From the NCBI RefSeq assembly GCF_039532215.1, contig NZ_BAAARN010000004.1, positions 346,261-410,260 on the forward strand: a stretch of DNA of 64,000 bases. The letters are read 5' to 3'. A program made the position numbers and the translations under genes. Of the stretch, positions 34,423 to 42,193 are shown piece after piece; positions within the stretch are counted from its first letter, which is position 1, and every line of letters starts with the position of its first letter. The DNA is from Pedococcus aerophilus. Its GTDB lineage: Bacteria; Actinomycetota; Actinomycetes; Actinomycetales; Dermatophilaceae. The notes below the pieces were generated by a model. It did not search any database and was not told where the DNA came from. It saw only the letters and a program-made list of their open reading frames with translations.

Positions 34423-35006
34423 GGCGTGACCTGCCTCGTGACTGTGGTGCTGGGGAGCGGTATGGCGGTGGTGGAGGGTGGACCCGATGTTCCGTGGCCG
34501 TGCTCCGCCGCGGTGCCGGCGACGTCCACCCGCAGCAGCGGCACGGGGTCCTGGCCGGGAGCGGTGAGGCGCAGCTGGGCGCCGTTGCGCGGCACGACGT
34601 ACGAGAGCGCGCCCTCCAGGTGTCCACCACGACGCAACGTGCCCCGCTCCATCGACCCGGGGACCGGATCGATGGGCACGGTGCCCGCAAGGGCGCGCAG
34701 GACCGAGGTGTCGAAGCGGGAGTCCTTGTCGGCGCCCACGTCGAGGGTGACCCGGACGAGGGCCTGGTCGGTGGTGACGAGGCTGTTCACGCCGTGCGAC
34801 ATCCCGCCCAGGTCGGCGTCACTGAGTCCGCTCACCTGCTCGGCGTGCAGGACGCGGTACTGGATCCCGTTGACCTTCAACGTCATCGCGTCATCGGTAC
34901 CCCAGAGCACGGCTGCGGCGTGGCGGACGCCGATGGCGGTCGTCGACAGGACGAGCAGCGCCACCACGGCCACCCGCCACAACCCTGACGAAGTCACACG
35001 GGACAT
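34419..35006 (-). CDS. single-pass secreted partner of the multicopper oxidase
   Basis: This 195-residue protein of no recognised family has an N-terminal signal or anchor helix (about residues 11-34), a beta-type extracytoplasmic domain and a His-containing C-terminus (AAEHGHGTSG). Its stop overlaps the multicopper oxidase start, so the two are translationally coupled. By position it parallels the small MnxE/MnxF subunits that bind MnxG in Bacillus, but I see no sequence evidence of homology. The start at 35006 is chosen for the signal peptide; an upstream in-frame ATG at 35135 would run through the shared regulatory motif. No Shine-Dalgarno sequence is obvious. Confidence 0.7.
   Translation of the reverse strand: MSRVTSSGLWRVAVVALLVLSTTAIGVRHAAAVLWGTDDAMTLKVNGIQYRVLHAEQVSGLSDADLGGMSHGVNSLVTTDQALVRVTLDVGADKDSRFDTSVLRALAGTVPIDPVPGSMERGTLRRGGHLEGALSYVVPRNGAQLRLTAPGQDPVPLLRVDVAGTAAEHGHGTSGPPSTTAIPLPSTTVTRQVTP
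34429..34441 (-). promoter_or_regulatory. shared leader/RBS element of the multicopper oxidase gene
   Basis: On the minus strand the 13-mer TCACGAGGCAGGT ends 6 nt before the oxidase ATG and contains the GAGG ribosome-binding core. The same 13 bases precede the heme peroxidase start 7.7 kb away, also 5-6 nt before the ATG. Shared translational control or recent copying of a leader would explain this. Confidence 0.5.
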
Positions 35007-35024
35007 GGATCGATGGTCGCGCTG

Positions 35025-35046
35025 CGACCTTGGGCAAATCTTTGGG
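35025..35046 (-). promoter_or_regulatory. shared 22-bp element, copy 1 (multicopper oxidase operon)
   Basis: The plus strand reads CGACCTTGGG then CAAATCTTTGGG. It matches the element before the heme peroxidase gene at 20 of 22 positions. On the minus strand it contains near-repeats CCCAAAG and CCCAAGG offset by 12 bp. It lies 18 nt upstream of the partner-protein start and also inside the gap to the divergent copper gene copCD, so it may control both. Confidence 0.6.
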
Positions 35047-35098
35047 CTCGTCCTCCCGACGGAGTTGTTCGTCGGGAGCGCGCCGTTAGGCTCCGAGC

Positions 35099-36532
35099 GT
35101 GCCCTTCCGCCGCGGGCTCCGTGGTCGTGGCGCAACCGCCCTTGCGGTCGCGCTGTGCTGCTGCGCCCTGACCTGGTTCACCGCCACGGCTGCGCAGGCG
35201 CACGCCAGCCTGGTCCGCAGCTCGCCCGCGGCAGGGGCTGTGGTCCCCCGCGCCCCCGAAGCGGTGACGCTGACGTTCGGGGAACAGGTCCTGGCTGCCG
35301 ATGCCGGGGTGCGGGTCTACGACGACCGGTTCGCCGAGCTCGACGTGGGGCCGGCGGCCGCAGCACCGAGTGATCCCCTGACCATCGTCGTGGCCTTGCC
35401 GCGGGGGCTGGCGACCGGCACCTACACCGTGGCCTGGCGGGTCAGCTCCCGCGACACCCATCCGGTTGCTGGGTCCTTCCAGTTCTCCGTCGGCAGCACC
35501 AGCCGGGTCGTCGGAACGTTGCCTGAGACAGGGCGCAACGAAGCCGTGGGTACGTTCCTCGGGGTGCTGCGGTGGGTCGGCTTCGTCGGTGCCGCCCTGG
35601 GGCCCGGCGCCGTCGTGGCCGCCCTGCTGGTGTGGCCGGCCGGACTCGGCACCCGACCGCTGCGCAGGGTGGTCGGCGCAGGGCTCGCGCTGCTCGTCGT
35701 GAGCACGGCGGGAGGGATGTTGCTGCAGGGCGTCTACGCCAGCGGGCAGCCCCTGGCGTCCCTCTGGCGGGCGCCCGAGACCCTCGACAGCCACTCGGAG
35801 CGGTTCGACCGGGTGTATGCCGTCCGGAGCTACCTGCTCGTCGCAGCCACGGTCGGGGTGGTCGCCCTGCTCGGGCTTCCCGCCGAGGCGCGCGACCGGT
35901 GGCGGCGGGCGTGGGTGGTCGTGGCAGCGGTGGCCGCACTGGCGCTGCTGGCGACGTGGCCCCTCGTCGGGCACTCGGCCGTGCCGCCGGGGGCTCAGGT
36001 GGCGGTCGTCGTCAACCTGGTCCACCTCGCGGCCATGGTGCTCTGGCTCGGTGGCCTGGCCGTGGTCCTCGTCGGTGTGGCCGTCGACCGGGACGTGGTG
36101 GTCGCCGATGGGCTGCGCCGGTTCTCCCTGGTGGCGCTCGGGAGCGTCACCGTCCTCGTGGCGTCGGGTGTGGTGCTTGCCTGGCGCGAGGTCGGCACCG
36201 TGGGCGCGCTCGGCGGCACGACCTTCGGACGGGTCCTGCTGGCCAAGACGGCAGCCGTGGTGGTGCTGCTGGGCGTGGCGGACCTCGCCCGCCGGTGGGT
36301 AGCGCGAAACGCGACCGGTGATGAGGTGGAACCCGTTGGCACGACTCATGATCGTGGCTTCTCACGCTTTCGCACCGGGCTGGTGGGAGAGGTCGCGCTG
36401 GCCGCGGTGATCCTCGGCCTCACCGCGGCACTGGTCTCCGTGGTGCCCGGCCGCCAGGCGCCCGAGGGGGCGCCCGGGTCGTCCGCCCCGGCAGGCACGT
36501 CGGTCGGGCCCGTCACGCCCACCGGTCGCTGA
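35099..36532 (+). CDS. CopC-CopD fusion copper protein
   Basis: This 477-residue protein joins a periplasmic-type CopC copper-binding domain to a CopD membrane domain. A signal peptide (residues 1-34) precedes HASLVRSSPAAGAVV, whose first His is a Cu ligand after cleavage. SSRDTHPVAGSFQF supplies the second copper-binding His. About eight membrane helices follow (residues 150-450), including LVGHSAVPPG and LVHLAAMVLWLGGLAVVLVG. It probably imports or delivers copper for the neighbouring multicopper oxidase. It is divergent from the oxidase operon and starts at a GTG. Confidence 0.88.
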   Translation: MPFRRGLRGRGATALAVALCCCALTWFTATAAQAHASLVRSSPAAGAVVPRAPEAVTLTFGEQVLAADAGVRVYDDRFAELDVGPAAAAPSDPLTIVVALPRGLATGTYTVAWRVSSRDTHPVAGSFQFSVGSTSRVVGTLPETGRNEAVGTFLGVLRWVGFVGAALGPGAVVAALLVWPAGLGTRPLRRVVGAGLALLVVSTAGGMLLQGVYASGQPLASLWRAPETLDSHSERFDRVYAVRSYLLVAATVGVVALLGLPAEARDRWRRAWVVVAAVAALALLATWPLVGHSAVPPGAQVAVVVNLVHLAAMVLWLGGLAVVLVGVAVDRDVVVADGLRRFSLVALGSVTVLVASGVVLAWREVGTVGALGGTTFGRVLLAKTAAVVVLLGVADLARRWVARNATGDEVEPVGTTHDRGFSRFRTGLVGEVALAAVILGLTAALVSVVPGRQAPEGAPGSSAPAGTSVGPVTPTGR

Positions 36533-36682
36533 CCACACCGGTCGGTAGGGGACGGTGCCGTTGGGCCACGCGGCATACCGAACTGATCACCAGTCGCGAC
36601 GTCGAGCGTGGCCGGTGCGGCCGCGGCGCGTCGGCGGCGCGGCACACCTCGGCCATCCCACAGGCTGGTGCAGCGCGCACGT

Positions 36683-36722
36683 GCAGCTGCCCGGCACCTC
36701 GTCCAAGGTGCCGGGCAGCTGC
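36683..36722. terminator. 17-bp perfect hairpin terminator of copCD
   Basis: The arms GCAGCTGCCCGGCACCT (36683-36699) and AGGTGCCGGGCAGCTGC (36706-36722) are perfect inverted repeats around a 6-nt loop. The symmetry lets it work for both convergent units. Confidence 0.75.
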
Positions 36723-36734
36723 GGGTGGGGCGGT

Positions 36735-36766
36735 GCCCCGGACTGTGTGAGGGGGTGGTCCGGGGC
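36735..36766. terminator. secondary hairpin
   Basis: GCCCCGGAC (36735-36743) and GTCCGGGGC (36758-36766) form a 9-bp perfect stem with a 14-nt loop, just beyond the main terminator. Confidence 0.45.
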
Positions 36767-36814
36767 CCGCGGTCGTGGGGGTCGTGCTCCGGACGGTGCC
36801 GGACGGTGCCGGTA

Positions 36815-36837
36815 CCGGGGGATCCCTCGTCCCCCGG
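36815..36837. terminator. hairpin terminator of the heme peroxidase gene
   Basis: CCGGGGGA (36815-36822) and TCCCCCGG (36830-36837) form an 8-bp perfect stem with a 7-nt loop, 17 nt past the peroxidase stop codon on the minus strand. Confidence 0.6.
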
Positions 36838-36853
36838 ACCGACGGCCGTCAGC

Positions 36854-39800
36854 TCATCGAGCCACCACCGTGTTGGACTTGGCCGAGGCGGGGCTGTCAC
36901 CCAGGGCGTTGATGGCGACCACCTCGAACTGGTAGTTGCCCGCCGTCAGGGCGATGGTGCGCGGCGTCACCGTGCCGTTGAAGGTCGTCTGGCTGAAGAA
37001 CGACGTGCTGCCATCGGCCGCGACTCGGTAGGCCAGGACCCGGTAGTTCGTGATGATCGAACCACCGTTGCTGGCCGGAGCCGTCCAGACGGCTTGGGCG
37101 TTGATCGCGCCGCCGGTGGCACCCGAGAGGGCGGTGCCGATGGTCGGAGCGCCGGGCACGGTGGCCGGGGTCACCGTGTTGGAGGCCGTGGACAGCGCAC
37201 TCGTGCCGTTGGCGTTCACCGCCTGGACTCGGAAGTTGTACGCCGTGCCGTTGGTGAGTCCGGTGATGACCGTGGAGGGCGTGCTGCCACTGATCGGTTC
37301 CGTCCTGACCACCGTGGTCCCGGTCCGGACGGTGACGATCCAGCCTGTGACGGGTGAGCCGCCATCGCTGCCAGGCGTCCAGCTCACGCTGGCCGTGGTG
37401 TTGCCCCTGACTGCGACCACGCCCGTCGGTGCGCTCGGGATGCCCACGGGGGTGACCGCGTTGGACGCGGCCGAGAGCGGACCTGACCCGAAGAGGTTGT
37501 TGGCACGCACCTGGAAGGTGTAGCTGCGTCCCGTGACGAGTCCGGTGACCGTGCGGCTGGTGGCCGTACGAGCAATCCCGGTGACGGTCTGGGTGATGGC
37601 TCCGCCAGAGCTGACGACGATGTCGTAGCTCGTGATCGGCGAGGTCCCGGCCGGCAGGACCGGAGCGGTCCAGGTCACGGTCGCCGAACCCGTGATGCTG
37701 GCGCTGGGCGTCGTCGTGGCGGCGACGTTGGTCGGCGCCGGCGGCGGGGTGAGCAGCAGCACCTGGTCGGTGAACTGCACCCGCTCGATGCCCCGGAGGG
37801 TGTCGACACCGTCGGAGACCTTCTGCGTTGCCCGGTTGACGGCCCCGGTCTGGGTGACCGTGAAGCTGCCGTTGGCGTTGCGGACGATTGTGAAGGAGGA
37901 ACGCGGGGCCAAGAACACCGCCGTGTCGACACCGGTATCACCCGCGGGTGCACCCACGATCTCGCGCACCGCCACCAGCTGGCCCGGGTCGAGCGTCCCG
38001 TCGAAGATCGCCTGCTGCAGCGTCTTGGGGTTGCCCGCCTGGTAGGTGCCCTCCATCAGGGTGGCGGAGCCGATCTCGGCGCCGGTCCCGTCCGGGTTGG
38101 TGCGGACGCTGATCCGCACCTGGAGGGAGCGGTCACCGTCGATGATGTCGTTGGCGCCACGTCCCGTGATCGTGTCGCTCCCGCCACCGCCGAGCAGGAT
38201 GTTGCCGTCGCCCCAGATGGGTCCGGAGAGCGGGCAGGTGCCCGCGGCCGACGCCGCGACGACCGGTGCGAGGTCGCCGGTGAGCGGTTGCGGCACGATG
38301 GCTGCGAGCCCACTGATGCGGTTGACGCCCGCCTGATCTAGGACGTTGCAGCCGGCGAACCCGGCACCACCGAGGACTGCCGGCACGTCGTCGGTGCCAC
38401 GGATGACGTCGTCCCGGCTCGAGCCCGAGTCGGCCTCGACCTCCTGCCAGCGGTCGCGGTTGACGACCACCTGGATCGGCAGCGGCCCGAGGTTGTTGTT
38501 GATCGCCATGTCGTCGTCCGCGGCGACGGTGTTGTACTGGTGGATCGCCCAGTCGAAGCCAGCGGCTCCGGCGTTGCGGTCGACGAACGAGTTCTGGCTC
38601 ATGATGTCGTCGCCGCCCTCGGCGTCGTAGTCGTTCTCACCGACCTGGCCGACGAAGACGTCGTGACCGGGACTGGTCTCGGCAGGGTCGTCGAAGAACG
38701 GAGCGGCGTGGTCGCCGATGAGCAGGTCCTGGCCCGCGCCGCCCTGGAGCCAGTCGTCGCCACCGTCGCCGAAGGCCGTGTCGGTGCCCGCGCCCGCGAT
38801 GACGAAGTCGTCATCCGGCCCGGCGAACTCCTCGTTGTCGTTGGCACCGCCGTTGAGGAAGTCCTTGCCGTCTCCGCCCATCATGATGTCGATGCCGTTG
38901 CCGGCGTCCATGGCGTCGTTGCCGGGACCGCCCTTGAGGACGTCCGCCCCACCGGTGTCGGTGATGCGGTCGGATCCGTCGCCGCCGATGGTGACGTCGT
39001 CACCGGAGTTGCCGTCCAGCCAGTCGTCACCGTCGTTGCCCAGGATGGTGTCGTTGTCGATGCCACCCTTGACCCGGTTGGACGTGGTGTCGCCGTTGTA
39101 GACGGACTGCCCGTTGATGCCGGCCGGGTCGATCGAGTTGACGAGCTTGTAGGTGATCTGGCCGTTGGCCGATCGGGTGAGCAGTGCGGTCTCGTCACAG
39201 TCCGTGGTCGGGTCGTCGGCGACGGTGGCGCCGAACTGCGTGAACCCGGCTGCGGTGTTGGCGAGGTTGCCCATCTGGAACTTGCAGTCCGCCGTGGCGA
39301 ACGCGTCCTGCTTGAGCGTGTGCGTGTTGTCGGTGTTGCGCATGACCATCTCAGCGAAGCTGTTGCTCTCCAACTGGGTGCGCAGGTTCATGCCGGGGGT
39401 CCGGGCCAGGTAGTAGAACCGGTCCCCGTTCTGCAGGTTGGTCAGCGACGTCTCGAACACGTAGTTGAACGTCTTGCCGAGAAGGCCTCCGTTGATGTCG
39501 GTGGCCTCGGCGAGGCCACCCACCCAGAGGTCGACCTTGTTCAGCCCGGTCTCCTGGTTGGCCCAGTCGCCGCTGCCGTTGATGAAGTCCATCTCGTCCT
39601 GGGTCGGGCTGATGCCCAGGCCCGGGTCGATGATCTTCTGGGCGGCTGCGCGCTTGTCGACGTAGGTCGTGGCATTGACGATCGTCGGGTACGTCCCATA
39701 GGCGGCCACGAAGTTCACGAGGGACTCCGGGTGCTTCAGGTTGTTGCCGAAGTCGGCCCAGCTCGTGTAGGGCGCGAGCTGTCCGTCGTTGGTCACCGCG

Positions 39801-42112
39801 TTGATCTTGCGACGCAGGTCGTTGAGGGATGGAATGCCCTCGGAACGGGCCCGGGTCATGTTCAGGGTCGGGAGGTCGAGCGGCAACCCCAGCAGGTTGT
39901 TGCGCAGGGTCTCCGTGACGAACTCGTCGATCTCCTGCCCGACCTGGTCGGACATGCCCATCATGATGCCGCCAGCGGCCGCCTCAGAGCTGATGGTGTT
40001 GTGGTTCTGGTCCCGGTTGAACTCCGGGGGGTTGAGGAACCCGTCGAGCAGCTTGATGTCGTAGTGCTGCGGTGGCGAGGTCGAGCCGGCGGGGACCGGC
40101 GCGGTGCGGTCTATGGTCTCGGCCAGCATGGAGTGGCCGAAGCGGTAGACAGCGTGGGCGAACTCAGCGGGGATCGTCGGGTTCACGTCGCTGTGGTAGA
40201 CGTGGAACGGGTCGATCGCCGGCTGCACCTTGCGGGCGAACTCCTCGAACACCAGGTGCTGGTACTCCATCTCGGTGACGAAGCGTGCCGCCTGGAAGAG
40301 GCGCTGCCCGTAGTTCCACCCGGCCGGGCCGCTCGTGCGCCGCCACTGGTCGAGGACGGACTGCGGCACCTTCGTGGTCAGGGTGGTGTTGATGTCCCCC
40401 ACGAGCCGGTCGTGCTCGGAGTGGAAGATCTGGTGCACGGCCGACAGCGCGATGTTCTCGTTGACTCGCCCGTCTCCCGCGGTGAAGTGGGAGTCGAGCA
40501 GCTCGTCGTCGTAGGTGTTGGGGGCCTGCCCGTCGAGCTGGGTCCCTGCCGTGGCGTCGCTGTCGGGGTCCTTGCAGCCCGCCGGGCTGTTGGTCCCGGG
40601 GACGTCGCAAGGGCCGACCGAACCCGGATCGGCGTCGTGGGCGATGTCGGTGAGGAACGGCGTGTGGAAGTGCAGCACGTTGGCCGGGGGGGCGACGGGA
40701 GCAGCCAGGTCACCTTCGACGGTTCCTGTCGCGGTGACCCACATCGGGAGGCCTCGGTCCGGACCGGGCTTGAAGTTTCCGTAGGGGTCCGTCGCAATCA
40801 TCGGGATGTCCGCGACATCAGTGTCGCGGAGCCGCAGGCCCAGAACACGAGCCGCTTGGTCCTTGGTGGTCGCCCAGGTGGACATGCCGCCCTTGCGCAG
40901 ATCGTCGGTGGCCAGCCCGTTGGCGATGCTGGGACCGCCGAGCAGGCGACCTGTGTCCTTCGGGTGGTTGGCGGCGTCGAGCTCGTACTCGCGCAGGAAC
41001 GCCTGATGGGAGCCGTGCGAGGTGTATGTCTGGCTCTGGTCCACGAGCGGGGTGTCGGTGTTGTCCGCATCCTGCACGTCGTCGGCGGTGCCGAGGACCC
41101 CGTCGTCGCCTACCTGGTTCTGACCGCGGGTGAGGACCATGAACCGAAGATTCGGGTCGAGGTCGTCGGAGGTGCCGAGAACGCCGTCCTTGCCCAGGAC
41201 GAGCGGGTCGTCGTCGTGCAGCGGCACGAAGACGGTGCCACCGCCCTTGACGGTCTGGTCGACGCCGTGGTCGAAGAACTGGCCGAAGATGGTGAAGAGG
41301 CCGTTGGAGGGCGGGGACAGCCCTACGTCGGTCGTGATGTTCGGGATGGACAGGGTCTCGCCGGACGGCGTGCACCCGTCGGGGTTGCCGTTCGGGTCCG
41401 TTGCGCTGGGGTCTCCCCCCGGTCCGCAGGGCACCACGCCCTTGTTTCCCTGGCTTCGCACCGGGTTGCCGGCGGCCGCCACGGCGGCCGGGTTCTTCGC
41501 CGTCTGGTCGACGATGAGGTTGCTGATCGTCCGCGGCTGGCTGTCGAAGACCATGTTGCCGAGGGTCTTGGACTGGTAGGTCGTGGGGGACCCGGCTCCG
41601 GGGAAGGGCGCCGGCACGTTCTCCGCGTTCTTGAAGTCCGCGGTGGCCATGCGCTCGAACGGCACGTCGGCGGCGGCGAACTTCTCGCGGCCGGGAACCA
41701 GGTTGTTGCACTCGCCGCCCACGGTGCGCAGGCCGTAGGACGTGAGCACGTCCGGCACCTGCTCGGTGTCCGGGATGCCGTCGCCGACCTGGTTGAGCAG
41801 CCCCTTGCAGGGCTCGGCAGGGGTCGCCGTCGCGGCGTGGCGCTCGGCGATGTTGATCTGCTTCAGGATGAACGAGAGGTCACCCGTGGTGATGGTGAAA
41901 CCTGCTCCGACCGGCGCGACGGCGGCACTGGCTGCCATCGACGGCTGGAGCAGCAGTGCGGCGACGACGGCACCGACGGACCCGATAACCGTCATACGGG
42001 CTGGTCGTCGTAGGGTCCTGCTGCGTCGGCGGCCACTCGGGCCGGAGCGACCTGCCCCGGAGACCTGGAGCTCGCGAGCTACACGCTCGAACCGTGCGTG
42101 GGAAAGGGCCAT
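36854..42112 (-). CDS. giant secreted animal-type heme peroxidase with RTX and FN3 repeats, MopA-like
   Basis: This 1752-residue exported peroxidase has a long Arg-rich n-region followed by a signal helix (about residues 40-65). The animal-type heme peroxidase domain covers about 265-930. FGQFFDHGVD gives the distal His282, DGRVNEN the catalytic Arg549, AVHQIFHSEHDRLV the following helix, and YRFGHSM the proximal His660. RTX calcium-binding nonapeptides fill about 1015-1135 (GNDGDDWLDGNSGDD and similar) with a second patch near 1305-1326. Three fibronectin type III domains (about 1458-1750) end the protein. A heme peroxidase plus RTX repeats is the layout of MopA, the Mn(II)-oxidising peroxidase of Aurantimonas and Roseobacter. 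It lies 81 nt downstream of a histidine kinase gene. Confidence 0.9.
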   Translation of the reverse strand: MALSHARFERVARELQVSGAGRSGPSGRRRSRTLRRPARMTVIGSVGAVVAALLLQPSMAASAAVAPVGAGFTITTGDLSFILKQINIAERHAATATPAEPCKGLLNQVGDGIPDTEQVPDVLTSYGLRTVGGECNNLVPGREKFAAADVPFERMATADFKNAENVPAPFPGAGSPTTYQSKTLGNMVFDSQPRTISNLIVDQTAKNPAAVAAAGNPVRSQGNKGVVPCGPGGDPSATDPNGNPDGCTPSGETLSIPNITTDVGLSPPSNGLFTIFGQFFDHGVDQTVKGGGTVFVPLHDDDPLVLGKDGVLGTSDDLDPNLRFMVLTRGQNQVGDDGVLGTADDVQDADNTDTPLVDQSQTYTSHGSHQAFLREYELDAANHPKDTGRLLGGPSIANGLATDDLRKGGMSTWATTKDQAARVLGLRLRDTDVADIPMIATDPYGNFKPGPDRGLPMWVTATGTVEGDLAAPVAPPANVLHFHTPFLTDIAHDADPGSVGPCDVPGTNSPAGCKDPDSDATAGTQLDGQAPNTYDDELLDSHFTAGDGRVNENIALSAVHQIFHSEHDRLVGDINTTLTTKVPQSVLDQWRRTSGPAGWNYGQRLFQAARFVTEMEYQHLVFEEFARKVQPAIDPFHVYHSDVNPTIPAEFAHAVYRFGHSMLAETIDRTAPVPAGSTSPPQHYDIKLLDGFLNPPEFNRDQNHNTISSEAAAGGIMMGMSDQVGQEIDEFVTETLRNNLLGLPLDLPTLNMTRARSEGIPSLNDLRRKINAVTNDGQLAPYTSWADFGNNLKHPESLVNFVAAYGTYPTIVNATTYVDKRAAAQKIIDPGLGISPTQDEMDFINGSGDWANQETGLNKVDLWVGGLAEATDINGGLLGKTFNYVFETSLTNLQNGDRFYYLARTPGMNLRTQLESNSFAEMVMRNTDNTHTLKQDAFATADCKFQMGNLANTAAGFTQFGATVADDPTTDCDETALLTRSANGQITYKLVNSIDPAGINGQSVYNGDTTSNRVKGGIDNDTILGNDGDDWLDGNSGDDVTIGGDGSDRITDTGGADVLKGGPGNDAMDAGNGIDIMMGGDGKDFLNGGANDNEEFAGPDDDFVIAGAGTDTAFGDGGDDWLQGGAGQDLLIGDHAAPFFDDPAETSPGHDVFVGQVGENDYDAEGGDDIMSQNSFVDRNAGAAGFDWAIHQYNTVAADDDMAINNNLGPLPIQVVVNRDRWQEVEADSGSSRDDVIRGTDDVPAVLGGAGFAGCNVLDQAGVNRISGLAAIVPQPLTGDLAPVVAASAAGTCPLSGPIWGDGNILLGGGGSDTITGRGANDIIDGDRSLQVRISVRTNPDGTGAEIGSATLMEGTYQAGNPKTLQQAIFDGTLDPGQLVAVREIVGAPAGDTGVDTAVFLAPRSSFTIVRNANGSFTVTQTGAVNRATQKVSDGVDTLRGIERVQFTDQVLLLTPPPAPTNVAATTTPSASITGSATVTWTAPVLPAGTSPITSYDIVVSSGGAITQTVTGIARTATSRTVTGLVTGRSYTFQVRANNLFGSGPLSAASNAVTPVGIPSAPTGVVAVRGNTTASVSWTPGSDGGSPVTGWIVTVRTGTTVVRTEPISGSTPSTVITGLTNGTAYNFRVQAVNANGTSALSTASNTVTPATVPGAPTIGTALSGATGGAINAQAVWTAPASNGGSIITNYRVLAYRVAADGSTSFFSQTTFNGTVTPRTIALTAGNYQFEVVAINALGDSPASAKSNTVVAR

Positions 42113-42117
42113 GACAC

Positions 42118-42130
42118 ACCTGCCTCGTGA
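42118..42130 (-). promoter_or_regulatory. shared leader/RBS element of the heme peroxidase gene
   Basis: The minus-strand TCACGAGGCAGGT ends 5 nt before the peroxidase ATG. It is identical to the element before the multicopper oxidase gene and contains the GAGG core. Confidence 0.5.
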
Positions 42131-42157
42131 GGGAATGACAGGCCCACGGTGAAGGCA

Positions 42158-42179
42158 CGACCTTGGGAAAATCTTTCGG
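42158..42179 (-). promoter_or_regulatory. shared 22-bp element, copy 2 (heme peroxidase)
   Basis: The plus strand reads CGACCTTGGG then AAAATCTTTCGG and differs from copy 1 at two positions. It lies 45 nt upstream of the peroxidase start, between that gene and the histidine kinase stop. Its presence argues for a separate peroxidase promoter under the same control as the multicopper oxidase operon. Confidence 0.6.
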
Positions 42180-42193
42180 GCGCGCGGCTCGGC

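Larger units (their letters stand above)
36533..36853. other. 321-bp convergent intergenic region with stacked hairpins
   Basis: No gene is supported in this gap between copCD and the convergent heme peroxidase gene. It holds one GGCATAC motif (about 36570), three strong hairpins (entered separately) and the short direct repeat GGACGGTGCC twice near 36791-36810. Confidence 0.6.

Noticed and set aside
38540-42013. 1157-codon open frame opposite the heme peroxidase
   Set aside because: It is an antisense shadow; the Val/Glu/Arg-rich product is typical of reverse-complemented GC-rich genes.
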